From IMG/VR virus record IMGVR_UViG_3300028844_004383, positions 1-26,907 of that record: 26,907 bases of DNA; one strand, 5' to 3'. This DNA is from a virus. Numbering within the stretch: position 1 is the stretch's first letter; each line of letters begins with the position of its first letter. The position numbers and the translations under genes were made by a program. Shown here piece after piece: positions 7,115 through 13,887 of this stretch. The notes beneath the pieces are model-generated. The model saw only the letters and a list, made by a program, of their open reading frames with translations. It did not search any database and was not told the origin of the DNA.

Positions 7115-7479
7115 TGGATCCTGAATATAAGCTGGCCGTTTTAGAGCAGCAAGTAAATAACTTCTCACGGTATTTCGAAAAGATGGATGCTACATTAGAC
7201 AAGCTCACAGAGTTGTCGGCATCTATCGAGAAAATTGTTGCTGTCCACGATCAGAGATTAAACGTACAGGAAGACGCTAAGGAGACCCTTACAGAGGGTC
7301 AAAAGCTTGTTCATCGTAGGATTGATAGGCTGAAGGAAGATATTAATTTAAAACTAGATTCTTTTGATAGTAAACTTGATGGAATAGAAAGGTGGAGATG
7401 GATCTTTCTAGGAGCAATGACAGGTATAATGTTTGTCATAACAAACATGGAAACTATAGCTAAGTTTTTAATGGGTTGA
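7114..7479 (+). CDS. XhlA-like coiled-coil protein with C-terminal membrane helix
   Basis: 121 residues. Residues about 5-92 have heptad-like spacing of Leu/Ile/Val with many charged residues, as in a long coiled coil (MDATLDKLTELSASIEKIV; RIDRLKEDINLKLDSFDSKL). ERWRWIFLGAMTGIMFVI at about 92-109 is a single membrane segment preceded by Trp and Arg, the arrangement seen in haemolysin XhlA/holin-associated proteins. It is translationally coupled to the holin-like gene by TAATG, suggesting partner membrane proteins. The stop codon overlaps the -35 of the promoter for the primase gene, so a new transcription unit begins here. Confidence 0.6.
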   Translation: MDPEYKLAVLEQQVNNFSRYFEKMDATLDKLTELSASIEKIVAVHDQRLNVQEDAKETLTEGQKLVHRRIDRLKEDINLKLDSFDSKLDGIERWRWIFLGAMTGIMFVITNMETIAKFLMG

Positions 7480-7503
7480 CGGTTCTAAAAGCCTCTGTAT
7501 AAT
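7476..7503 (+). promoter_or_regulatory. Sigma70-type promoter before the primase gene
   Basis: TTGACG (7476-7481) and a perfect TATAAT (7498-7503) are 16 bases apart, upstream of the GGAGG and ATG of the primase gene. This would be an early promoter served by unmodified host RNA polymerase. Initiation about seven bases after the -10 would leave a leader of only about ten bases beginning at or near the GGAGG. Confidence 0.7.
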
Positions 7504-7519
7504 CCCTTGTGGAGGTTTT

Positions 7520-8542
7520 ATGAAAAACAATTTCTTAATAGAAGCTAAGTACATTAGTCTTCTCTCTAACACCTTAACTCTCTTCAAAAATAAAGGTAAT
7601 AATACCTATAACTTTAGATGTCCTATTTGTGGTGATTCAAAGAAGGATAAGCTAAAGACTAGAGGTTATCTTATCCATAAAGAGGGTACTCACTTCTTCA
7701 AATGTCATAACTGCTCTTCAAGTATGCACTTTGATAACTTTCTAAAAGAAGTTAATTCTCTTCTTTATGGAGAGTTTATATTAGAAAGTATTTCAGGTAG
7801 GGAACCTGCTGAAGAGAAACAGCGATTCAAAACTGATATCACTAAGTTTTCTAAGAGAAGGAATGATAAGTTTGTTCCGCTTAAAGAACTAAAAAAGATA
7901 TCACAATTGCGTTATGACCATAAAGCTAAAATTTATGTGGACAAACGTAAGATAGAGAACAAGTTTCATCATAAGCTCTATTACGTACCTAAGTTTAAGG
8001 AGTGGGTGAACAAACATGTTCCGGGTAAATTTGCAAATACAACTCATGATGAAGGTAGGTTACTCATACCTTTTTTCGATGAGAACGGCTATGTCTTTGC
8101 AGTACAAGGAAGATCTCTTAAACCGGACTCAAAGTTACGGTATATTACGATAATGTTTAAGGAACAGGATAAAATCTTTGGTTTAGAAAGGCTGAATTCT
8201 AACCGGACATTTTATATCTGTGAGGGGCCGATTGATTCGTTCTTTCTTGGTAATTGTGTCGCTATGGCTGGCGCAGACACTTCCTCTAAATATTCCACCA
8301 ACTCAAATGCGGTCTTCATCTATGACAACGAACCTCGGAATACTGAGATCGTTAAGAAGATGGAGAAATGTATTTCTGAAGATAAAAAGATTGTCATCTG
8401 GCCTGAATATATTGTCGAAAAAGACATGAATGATATGGTTCTGGGCGGAATTGACAGTAATGACCTGAAGTTTATAATCAAAAGTCACACCTTTTCAGGG
8501 TTAAAGGCTAAACTGGAGTTTACAAAATGGAAAAAGAGCTAA
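7520..8542 (+). CDS. 61: DNA primase, T4 gp61 type
   Basis: 340 residues, the length of T4 gp61. The N-terminal zinc-binding module has CPIC (C34, C37) and CHNC (C62, C65), preceded by NFRC and followed by the short linker usual for phage primases. The TOPRIM core is visible as YICEGPIDSFFL (catalytic Glu, about residue 237) and FIYDNEPRN (metal-binding Asp, about 268-270), with the later VEKDMNDMVL. In T4 the enzyme makes RNA pentamers for lagging-strand synthesis with helicase gp41; gp59 and gp32 are encoded at the other end of the window. GGAGG stands five bases before the ATG, and a sigma70-type promoter lies just upstream. A hairpin covering the ribosome-binding site could silence readthrough transcripts. 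Confidence 0.88.
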   Translation: MKNNFLIEAKYISLLSNTLTLFKNKGNNTYNFRCPICGDSKKDKLKTRGYLIHKEGTHFFKCHNCSSSMHFDNFLKEVNSLLYGEFILESISGREPAEEKQRFKTDITKFSKRRNDKFVPLKELKKISQLRYDHKAKIYVDKRKIENKFHHKLYYVPKFKEWVNKHVPGKFANTTHDEGRLLIPFFDENGYVFAVQGRSLKPDSKLRYITIMFKEQDKIFGLERLNSNRTFYICEGPIDSFFLGNCVAMAGADTSSKYSTNSNAVFIYDNEPRNTEIVKKMEKCISEDKKIVIWPEYIVEKDMNDMVLGGIDSNDLKFIIKSHTFSGLKAKLEFTKWKKS

Positions 8543-8721
8543 AGCAGCATATGGGTATGGTAGTAGAAGAAGGTGGTCAGATTTTGATCGCATTCAGACC
8601 CGAGACAATCAAATTTATATCGGACACGTTAGACATAAACGAGGGCGATGTTGTGATGATTGAGGGAGGTAAGGATGCAGAATCAAATGAACCAAACATC
8701 TTTATCAATAAACTAAAGTAA
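8527..8721 (+). CDS. Small protein of unknown function
   Basis: 64 residues, overlapping the primase end by 16 bases, with GGAG nine bases upstream of the ATG. The sequence alternates hydrophobic and polar residues (GQILIAFRPETIKFISDTL, then EGDVVMIEGG), suggesting a small beta-rich domain. I do not recognise it. Its place between primase and ribonucleotide reductase suggests an early nucleotide or replication context, but that is inference only. Confidence 0.65.
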   Translation: MEKELKQHMGMVVEEGGQILIAFRPETIKFISDTLDINEGDVVMIEGGKDAESNEPNIFINKLK

Positions 8722-8738
8722 AAATAGGAGTCTCTTAG

Positions 8739-10655
8739 ATGAGTAATTACCTGCCTACTCTGTATCAGCAGTATATACACCTGTCCCGTTATTCCAGATG
8801 GCTTTACGAAGAGAACCGTAGAGAGACTTGGGAAGAAACTGTGTCTCGATATTTTGATTTTTTTGAACAGCACCTCAAAGAGAATAACGGGTATATTTTA
8901 CAAAAAGATCTTCGTGATGAGCTTGAGCAAGCTGTTCTGGGTCTGGATGTAATGCCTTCGATGAGAGCTATGATGACTGCAGGTGAGGCTCTTAGAAAAG
9001 ATAACATTGCAGGTTATAACTGTGCTTTCTTGTCTATCGACAAAGCTGTTTCTTTTGATGAAGCTATGTACATTCTTATGAATGGTACGGGTGTAGGTTT
9101 CTCTGTAGAAGAAGAGTTTACTAACAAACTTGGCGTAGTGGCAGATGAGTTTAACGATACAGACACTACCATTGTTGTTGCTGATTCTAAGTTAGGTTGG
9201 GCAAAGGCTCTAAAAGAGCTTGTTGGTATGTTGTATGTCGGACAAATTCCAAAGTGGGATGTTACAAAGGTAAGACCAGCAGGTATGCCACTAAAAACAT
9301 TTGGTGGTCGTGCTTCTGGTCCAGAACCTTTAGAGGATTTGTTTAGATTCTGCGTACATATTTTCCGCCATGCTGCAGGTAGAAAGCTTACCACGCTAGA
9401 GTGTCACGATATCATGTGTAAGATCGCTGAGATCGTCGTTGTAGGCGGTGTAAGACGATCTGCACTGATTTCCCTGTCGGATCTTTTTGATGACCGTATG
9501 CGGTCTGCTAAGTCCGGTGAGTGGTATAAACATGACCTTCAAAGAGCTTTGGCTAATAATTCTGCTGCTTACAAGGAAAAGCCAGACATTGGTATCTTTA
9601 TGGATGAGTGGAAGTCTCTTTACGATTCCAAGTCTGGTGAACGGGGTATCTTTAGCAGACAGGCTGCTAAGAAGATTGTTGAGAAGAATGGTCGTAGAGA
9701 TCCAAATTATGAATTTGGCACAAATCCATGCTCAGAGATCATTTTACGATCAAGAGAATTTTGTAATCTCTCTGAGGTTGTAGTAAGACCACACGATAAT
9801 GAAGAGACCTTGGCAAAGAAAGTTCGTTTGGCGACAATCCTTGGTACTTTTCAGTCCACTTTGACGAACTTTAAATACATTTCGAAAGAGTGGAAGAAAA
9901 ACTGTGAAGAAGAAAGACTTCTCGGTGTTTCTTTGACAGGCATTGTAGATAATCCTATGATGACTCATAAGAACGATAACTTAGGAGAATTTCTTGAAGG
10001 TCTTAAAGGGGTTGCTGTACAAGTTAATGAAAAGTATTCAAGTGATATTGGCATCAATCGTTCTGCTGCTATTACTTGTGTTAAACCTTCTGGTACTGTG
10101 TCTCAGTTGGTTGATTCTGCATCTGGTATTCATGCCCGTCATAATCCTTATTACATTCGTACAGTACGTGGTGACAAGAAAGACCCGTTAACCAAGATGA
10201 TGGTTGAAGCAGGATTTCATGTTGAAGATGATGTGACAAAACCAGATTCTACATCTGTATTTTCTTTCCCTATTAAGTGTAGTGCAGATTCTGTTTTCAG
10301 AACCGATATGACTGCAATTGAACAGTTGGAACTTTGGAAAACGTATCAGGAACATTGGTGCGAACACAAGCCTTCAGTTACTATTTCTGTTAAAGAACAT
10401 GAATGGTTAGAAGTAGGTTCTTGGGTCTATGAAAACTTTGACACTATGTCTGGCGTTTCATTCCTTCCATTCTCGGACTTTGTATACAAGCAAGCTCCTT
10501 ATCAGGATTGTTCTAAAGAAGAATATGAAGAGCTTTTGGCTAAAATGCCGAAAGATGTTGACTGGAAAAGACTTTCAGAGTATGAAAAAGATGATCATAC
10601 AGTAGGCTCACAGGAGCTTGCTTGTAGTGGATCGTCAGGATGTGAGATAATCTAG
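8739..10655 (+). CDS. nrdJ: Adenosylcobalamin-dependent ribonucleoside-triphosphate reductase (class II)
   Basis: 638 residues of the monomeric class II reductase type (Lactobacillus leichmannii RTPR-like), which reduces NTPs to dNTPs with coenzyme B12 and needs no oxygen. The opening YSRWLYEENRRETWEETV is characteristic. The redox and thiyl-radical cysteines are present: C95 in GYNCAFLS, and C331 and C342 in TNPCSEIILRSREFC, the same 11-residue spacing as C408/C419 of RTPR, with N329 and E333 of the catalytic N-x-C-x-E. The C-terminal CSGSSGC is the shuttle cysteine pair. It is about 100 residues shorter than the Lactobacillus enzyme. AGGAG lies eight bases before the ATG. The glutaredoxin at 20957 is a possible electron donor. 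Use of this class implies B12 in the infected cell. Confidence 0.93.
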   Translation: MSNYLPTLYQQYIHLSRYSRWLYEENRRETWEETVSRYFDFFEQHLKENNGYILQKDLRDELEQAVLGLDVMPSMRAMMTAGEALRKDNIAGYNCAFLSIDKAVSFDEAMYILMNGTGVGFSVEEEFTNKLGVVADEFNDTDTTIVVADSKLGWAKALKELVGMLYVGQIPKWDVTKVRPAGMPLKTFGGRASGPEPLEDLFRFCVHIFRHAAGRKLTTLECHDIMCKIAEIVVVGGVRRSALISLSDLFDDRMRSAKSGEWYKHDLQRALANNSAAYKEKPDIGIFMDEWKSLYDSKSGERGIFSRQAAKKIVEKNGRRDPNYEFGTNPCSEIILRSREFCNLSEVVVRPHDNEETLAKKVRLATILGTFQSTLTNFKYISKEWKKNCEEERLLGVSLTGIVDNPMMTHKNDNLGEFLEGLKGVAVQVNEKYSSDIGINRSAAITCVKPSGTVSQLVDSASGIHARHNPYYIRTVRGDKKDPLTKMMVEAGFHVEDDVTKPDSTSVFSFPIKCSADSVFRTDMTAIEQLELWKTYQEHWCEHKPSVTISVKEHEWLEVGSWVYENFDTMSGVSFLPFSDFVYKQAPYQDCSKEEYEELLAKMPKDVDWKRLSEYEKDDHTVGSQELACSGSSGCEII

Positions 10656-10669
10656 CATAAGGGAATAAA

Positions 10670-10864
10670 ATGGATCTTAGTCTTAATTTGAAAATTTCTA
10701 AAGATTTTAGAAAGCTTCTTGGTAAAGTTAGAAAATGGAGAAAGAATAAAAATCCTTCTATCACTGTTCCGACATCGGATCCAAGCAAACCGTTTAGAAA
10801 GGTGAAGATGAATGAGGTTTGGGGAAAGCCAACCTCATTCATTATGAAGAAGAATGATAGTTGA
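10670..10864 (+). CDS. Small basic protein containing a large hairpin at its 3' end
   Basis: 64 residues, strongly basic (KDFRKLLGKVRKWRKNKN). An AAGGGA site precedes the ATG, and it fills the gap between the reductase and the GT25 gene. The function is unknown; the basic character would allow nucleic-acid binding. Its last third encodes a 12-bp perfect inverted repeat (10808-10842), and it overlaps the next gene by 11 bases. The amino acids over the repeat (MNEVWGKPTSFIM) give no clue to protein function, so RNA structure may be what is selected there. Confidence 0.6.
   Translation: MDLSLNLKISKDFRKLLGKVRKWRKNKNPSITVPTSDPSKPFRKVKMNEVWGKPTSFIMKKNDS
10808..10842 (+). other. 12-bp perfect inverted repeat (RNA hairpin candidate)
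   Basis: ATGAATGAGGTT (10808-10819) and AACCTCATTCAT (10831-10842) are perfectly complementary with an 11-base loop. No T-run follows, so it is not a standard terminator. It ends two bases before the purine-rich GAAGAAG that should serve as ribosome-binding site for the gene starting at 10854. A role in mRNA processing, stability or translational control of the GT25 gene is possible. Confidence 0.6.
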
Positions 10865-11612
10865 AAAGTGCTTAATCATTCGCCGTGAAGGGAATCAGCT
10901 TAGTCAAGAGTATGCTAAAGTCTGTGCTGATTCCGTTGAACGGTGTAATATGCAGTCTGAGTATATTAAAGCCGTTGAGAATCTTGGTGTTGAAGATGCT
11001 GCCGAATCTGTTGGTATGAAGGTTGATTGGGAGATGGCCGAGACTCTAGACAACACCATTACTGATCATAAAGAATGTCAGGAAATGGGAAATGCTTGTT
11101 GTACGGCTAGTCATATCAAAGCAATGAGACGTGTTGTTGAGATTGACAAGCCGTGTGCGATTCTGGAGCATGATGCATATGTTATGAGAAACTTTAGGAA
11201 TTTTGAGATTCCTGATGATTATCTTGTATTTCTTGGTCCTAGAATGAGAGACAATAAAACGTATATTCCTAAGTCTAGAGTTAGAAGACTTCTCACAATT
11301 CCACAGGCAATTGGAACACATGCTTATGCTTTAACACCAGATACTGCAAAAAAGATGTTAAGTCATCTTGATGATGTTGGTTTGGTTTACGGTATCGATC
11401 ATTATCTGTTTATGAACAATGAGTCTAAAGTTCCGATTGTTGCGGCGGATCCTTATCCTACTATCTGTTGGTCTAGAAGAAGTACGATGAATGATGTTAA
11501 AGAAGAAGTTGATGGTCCAAGAGGTGTCTGGGGAGGAGAGAACGATAAAAACGTTGTTGGTATTACGACACCGGGTCTTTTAGAAGGACTTGGTTGTCCA
11601 ATTTATGTCTAG
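10854..11612 (+). CDS. GT25-family glycosyltransferase
   Basis: 252 residues. ACCTASHIKAMRRVVEIDKP, followed by CAILEHDAYV, matches the GT25 (LPS biosynthesis/procollagen galactosyltransferase-like) core, where SH-x-K and ILEDD bind the nucleotide sugar; here the acidic motif reads E105-H106-D107. IGTHAYALTPDTAKKML (about 153-169) is the second family hallmark. GIDHYLF further on fits the D-x-x-L strand near the C-terminus. GT25 enzymes usually add galactose to LPS or protein acceptors. The Cys-rich N-terminal part is unusual. It overlaps the preceding small gene and the following nuclease gene. It is a separate locus from the glycosyltransferase block at 1120-2765. Confidence 0.8.
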   Translation: MIVEKCLIIRREGNQLSQEYAKVCADSVERCNMQSEYIKAVENLGVEDAAESVGMKVDWEMAETLDNTITDHKECQEMGNACCTASHIKAMRRVVEIDKPCAILEHDAYVMRNFRNFEIPDDYLVFLGPRMRDNKTYIPKSRVRRLLTIPQAIGTHAYALTPDTAKKMLSHLDDVGLVYGIDHYLFMNNESKVPIVAADPYPTICWSRRSTMNDVKEEVDGPRGVWGGENDKNVVGITTPGLLEGLGCPIYV

Positions 11613-12084
11613 TGGTGGTTCAGCTTCAAAACGAAAAGGTTCTTCTTTCGAAAGAGAGATTGCAAATGACCTAACTAAAAGATTAGGGGAGACGTTTATT
11701 CGTGTCCCTTATTCTGGTGCCTTTATTGGTGGTTCTAATTCTAAGAAGAAAGAAATTCTTCACGAAGGACAGATTAGAACATTTAAAGGGGATATAATTC
11801 CCGGTCCTTCCTATTCCAAATGGAACGTTGAATGCAAGTCGTACAAAGAATTTGCATTTCATAGATTGTTTCTAAACACAAAGATACCACAACTGGATCA
11901 GTGGATAGAACAACTTCTCGATGTTGCAGATGAAGGAGATGTTAATCTTCTTTTTATGAAGTTCAATCGTAAAGGCAGGTTTGTTTTACACAACCTTAAG
12001 GACTTCGATTGTTTCGGTATTACCTACAACGGTGTTTGGAATTTCACTTCTTACGACTTATTTTTAGAGGTTCTTTGCAAATAG
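11605..12084 (+). CDS. PD-(D/E)XK nuclease, Holliday-resolvase-like
   Basis: 159 residues from the ATG at 11605, which overlaps the previous stop; an upstream TTG start is possible but has no better ribosome-binding site. KRKGSSFEREIANDL carries the N-terminal acidic residue (E16/E18), and KGDII (D63) and VECKSYK (E76, K78) complete the PD-(D/E)XK catalytic centre. The RVPYSGAFIGG segment is typical of Hjc/resolvase-like phage nucleases. It could process branched recombination or packaging intermediates, or act as a repair or restriction-type nuclease; the sequence does not separate these. A short hairpin (12073-12091) at its 3' end lacks a strong T-run. Confidence 0.78.
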   Translation: MSSGGSASKRKGSSFEREIANDLTKRLGETFIRVPYSGAFIGGSNSKKKEILHEGQIRTFKGDIIPGPSYSKWNVECKSYKEFAFHRLFLNTKIPQLDQWIEQLLDVADEGDVNLLFMKFNRKGRFVLHNLKDFDCFGITYNGVWNFTSYDLFLEVLCK

Positions 12085-12104
12085 CGCAAAGGTTATTCCT
12101 TAAT

Positions 12105-12135
12105 CTGACACTGTAAATACAACCCTTTGTATACT
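12105..12135 (+). promoter_or_regulatory. Candidate sigma70-type promoter
   Basis: CTGACA (12105-12110) and TATACT (12130-12135) each match five of six consensus bases but are 19 bases apart, which is longer than ideal. The site lies in the 80-base gap before the small gene at 12165. A start near 12142 would fall inside the loop of the dyad at 12124-12156. Confidence 0.4.
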
Positions 12136-12156
12136 AAGTAATAACGTATTCAAAGG
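12124..12156 (+). promoter_or_regulatory. Interrupted 11-bp dyad covering the ribosome-binding site
   Basis: CCTTTGTATAC (12124-12134) pairs with GTATTCAAAGG (12146-12156) with one T-T mismatch and an 11-base loop. The right arm contains the AAAGG of the Shine-Dalgarno AAAGGAG for the gene at 12165; the left arm contains most of the candidate -10. RNA reading in from upstream would hide the ribosome-binding site. RNA started at the local promoter would lack the left arm and leave it free. As DNA it could equally be a repressor operator. Confidence 0.55.
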
Positions 12157-12164
12157 AGATTGAC

Positions 12165-12329
12165 ATGTTCGGATTCATAAAAACAATTAAAAATAAGATC
12201 CACAACAAAGATAATGTTTTTGATCATTTTCTTAGAGTGGAATACAAAAACGATATTCAAGCTATCAAGAAAATGGGTTTGTCTGATAATCAGGCAGTTG
12301 AAGAAATTAGGAGAAGAATGGGTGTTTAA
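12165..12329 (+). CDS. 54-residue basic protein
   Basis: The short frame opens with ATG nine bases after a perfect AAAGGAG, so the start is well supported. The product is basic at the N-terminus (FGFIKTIKNKIHNKDN) and ends in a UBA-like helix pattern (IQAIKKMGLSDNQAVEEIRRRMGV), in which a KMGL turn separates two helices. No family is recognised. Its last codons contain the AGGAG and GTG start of the next small gene. Expression may be controlled by the dyad just upstream. Confidence 0.65.
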   Translation: MFGFIKTIKNKIHNKDNVFDHFLRVEYKNDIQAIKKMGLSDNQAVEEIRRRMGV

Positions 12330-12492
12330 ATCTATTAGTAACAAGCTAAAAGATATTAGAGAAAGAATGTCTATGTCGGATGAGGAATACTACCTATCAA
12401 AAAGCACAGATCTTGTAGACTGTGAACACAGACAAAGACAGATTATGTACGGTAAATTTAGAAGAGATGGTTTCCTTCACAGCAGGTATTAG
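12322..12492 (+). CDS. DUF3563-like small protein
   Basis: 56 residues from GTG at 12322, chosen because AGGAG (12309-12313) stands eight bases upstream and because a longer upstream reading of the frame would overlap the previous gene almost completely. The segment EEYYLSKSTDLVDCEHRQRQ resembles the short DUF3563 family (a conserved Y-L-x-x-S-x-D-L-x-D-x-E-x-R pattern), which is common in proteobacteria and their viruses and has no known function. It overlaps the preceding gene's TAA by GTG/TAA interleaving, so translation is coupled. Confidence 0.6.
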   Translation: MFKSISNKLKDIRERMSMSDEEYYLSKSTDLVDCEHRQRQIMYGKFRRDGFLHSRY

Positions 12493-12535
12493 AATATTCT
12501 GCATATTACTTTCAATGTTACAAGGAGCAAAACCT

Positions 12536-12694
12536 GTGCGAGGTTTTAATGAGTGGGCAGAACGGCGTGGACGTTCAGCTATCATCAGAGAATGGGGCAT
12601 GATTAGTCCTGATTCTAAGAATAACATCATTGACATGTGGGTTGATAATGGTAGTATCTCGAAATCCGAAGCAAAAAGCCTTCGGAAGAGATAA
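12536..12694 (+). CDS. 52-residue small protein ending at the tRNA
   Basis: The frame could begin earlier (ATG at 12467 or 12515), but only GTG at 12536 has a good ribosome-binding site (AAGGAG at 12522-12527, eight bases away) and avoids overlap with the preceding gene. From there the product is RGFNEWAERRGRSAIIREWG followed by a short acidic helix and a basic end (SEAKSLRKR). It is probably a small helical soluble protein and is not recognised. The TAA at 12692-12694 directly abuts the first base of tRNA-Arg, so the tRNA must be cut out of an mRNA that also carries this gene. Confidence 0.5.
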   Translation: MRGFNEWAERRGRSAIIREWGMISPDSKNNIIDMWVDNGSISKSEAKSLRKR

Positions 12695-12771
12695 CCACCC
12701 TTAGCTCAACTGGATAGAGCAATCGCCTTCTAAGCGATAGGTTTCAGGTTCGAGTCCTGAAGGGTGGGCCA
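12695..12771 (+). tRNA. tRNA-Arg (UCU)
   Basis: A full cloverleaf can be drawn. Acceptor CCACCCT/AGGGTGG, D-stem GCTC/GAGC, anticodon stem ATCGC/GCGAT with loop CTTCTAA (anticodon TCT at 12729-12731), five-base variable loop, T-stem TCAGG/CCTGA with TTCGAGT loop, discriminator G. The 3' CCA (12769-12771) is encoded. All stems are fully paired. It reads AGA, which looks like a frequent Arg codon in the surrounding phage genes. Confidence 0.95.
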
Positions 12772-12807
12772 TTCCCTTAGATTTGACAAATGAATAATAT
12801 TCAAGTA

Positions 12808-12815
12808 AATAAATA
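12808..12815 (+). promoter_or_regulatory. Late-promoter-like box AATAAATA
   Basis: Seven of eight bases match TATAAATA. It lies 28 bases before the ATG at 12843, the same distance as the exact box at 4895 from its gene, and downstream of tRNA-Arg. A TTGACA (12783-12788) also lies upstream but has no convincing -10 at the right spacing. It would drive the 12843-13762 pair as late genes. Confidence 0.45.
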
Positions 12816-12842
12816 CAATTGATGTATTTTTAGGAGACTTGA

Positions 12843-13262
12843 ATGATACTTGGTTTGTCTGTTGGTGTTGCTGCCCTTGTTACAGGATATTCAATGTGGC
12901 GTGTGTATGATATCTTTTTTAGTGATAAGGAAGAAGAAGAAGTACCGTCCATTACTTATCTTCACGATTCAGAAATTTTTCAAGATCCTCAGATGGGGAT
13001 TGATTATAGAATCGAAGACACTCAAGGCGTCGATGCTGATAAAACACTAGAAGCAATTAATGAATGGATTCAGGAAGACGAACCTAATCTAATCACTGGT
13101 GATTACGATATTAAAGTATCCACACTTAGTAACATTGCTCTAGTAGAAATTTCTGGTGATGCCTCTTCACTATTGCTAGATTCATATAACGACGTAGAAA
13201 TCCCTTACGTTGATGGTGAGAATAATCTCGAATGGGTTAAGGTAGATATGGATTTCACATGA
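12843..13262 (+). CDS. Membrane-anchored acidic protein of unknown function
   Basis: 139 residues. The N-terminal hydrophobic segment (LGLSVGVAALVTGYSMWRVY, about 3-22) looks like an uncleaved anchor. It is followed by the acidic stretch SDKEEEEVPSI and a soluble domain with alternating strands (IKVSTLSNIALVEISGDASS). AGGAG stands six bases before the ATG. It overlaps the glycine-zipper gene by ATGA and shares its candidate late promoter, so the two probably work together at the membrane. No family is recognised. Confidence 0.7.
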   Translation: MILGLSVGVAALVTGYSMWRVYDIFFSDKEEEEVPSITYLHDSEIFQDPQMGIDYRIEDTQGVDADKTLEAINEWIQEDEPNLITGDYDIKVSTLSNIALVEISGDASSLLLDSYNDVEIPYVDGENNLEWVKVDMDFT

Positions 13263-13762
13263 TTAAGAATTTGTTAATCGGTTCTGTTTTTTTGCTTACA
13301 CCCATTAGTGCTGTAGCTGATACAGCTATGGCTACGGTAACAAACGTAATTCCTAATTGGGTAGAGGTGGTATCTTCTACTCCACAAAACGTATGTACCC
13401 TTCAAAAGGTTCCTGTTTACCAAGAAGTTCGTAAAGATGGTGCAACAGGACTTGAAGTTCTTGGTGGTGCTTTGCTTGGAGGATTTCTAGGAAAGGCAGT
13501 TACCAAAAAGGATGAAGGTGCAATCGTTGGTGGTGTTCTTGGTGGTGTTGCTGTAGCTGAAGCAAACAGAGGAACGAAAACTAGGATTATTGGCTATAAA
13601 GATGAAAAAGTTTGCAATATAGCTTACGTTGATCGTGTCAATTCTGTTATTAGCGACTACACAATTTACTACGAGTGGAATGGTTATTACGGTTCTTCTG
13701 TTGTAGGTGGTATCTATGACGTTGGTGATAATATTAAAGTTAATGTAACTTTAAGTCATTGA
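13259..13762 (+). CDS. Exported glycine-zipper protein
   Basis: 167 residues. A Sec signal peptide is clear (MIKNLLIGSVFLLTPISAVA, with cleavage likely after AVA). Residues about 68-102 form a glycine-zipper hairpin (LGGALLGGFLGKAV, GAIVGGVLGGVAVAEA), as in the 17-kDa surface antigen/SlyB-like outer-membrane families. Flanking Cys residues (QNVCTLQ, KVCNIAY) could form a disulfide. There is no lipobox, so it is probably not a lipoprotein. A phage-encoded outer-membrane or periplasmic zipper could alter envelope permeability or block superinfection (inference). Confidence 0.75.
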   Translation: MIKNLLIGSVFLLTPISAVADTAMATVTNVIPNWVEVVSSTPQNVCTLQKVPVYQEVRKDGATGLEVLGGALLGGFLGKAVTKKDEGAIVGGVLGGVAVAEANRGTKTRIIGYKDEKVCNIAYVDRVNSVISDYTIYYEWNGYYGSSVVGGIYDVGDNIKVNVTLSH

Positions 13763-13777
13763 CCTAATCAAAATAGT

Positions 13778-13853
<76 letters not shown>

Positions 13854-13860
13854 TTTCTTG

Positions 13861-13868
13861 TATAAATA
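13861..13868 (+). promoter_or_regulatory. T4-type late promoter box TATAAATA
   Basis: An exact consensus match, between tRNA-Thr and the gene starting at 13888, 20 bases before the ATG. It should drive the three virion-type genes 13888-15148. Confidence 0.85.
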
Positions 13869-13887
13869 AGGGAAAATGGAGGCTTCT

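Noticed and set aside
9014-9394. 126-codon open frame on the minus strand
   Set aside because: It lies wholly inside the ribonucleotide reductase gene, whose catalytic motifs are intact in the sense frame. There is no ribosome-binding site.
12073-12091. Hairpin CTTTGC/GCAAAG at the end of the nuclease gene as a terminator
   Set aside because: The stem has six pairs and the following sequence (GTTATTCC) is not a T-run; at most a weak terminator.
13759-13764. TTGACC upstream of tRNA-Thr as a -35 element
   Set aside because: A -10 at normal spacing would fall inside the tRNA itself, and no TATAAT-like sequence is present outside it.
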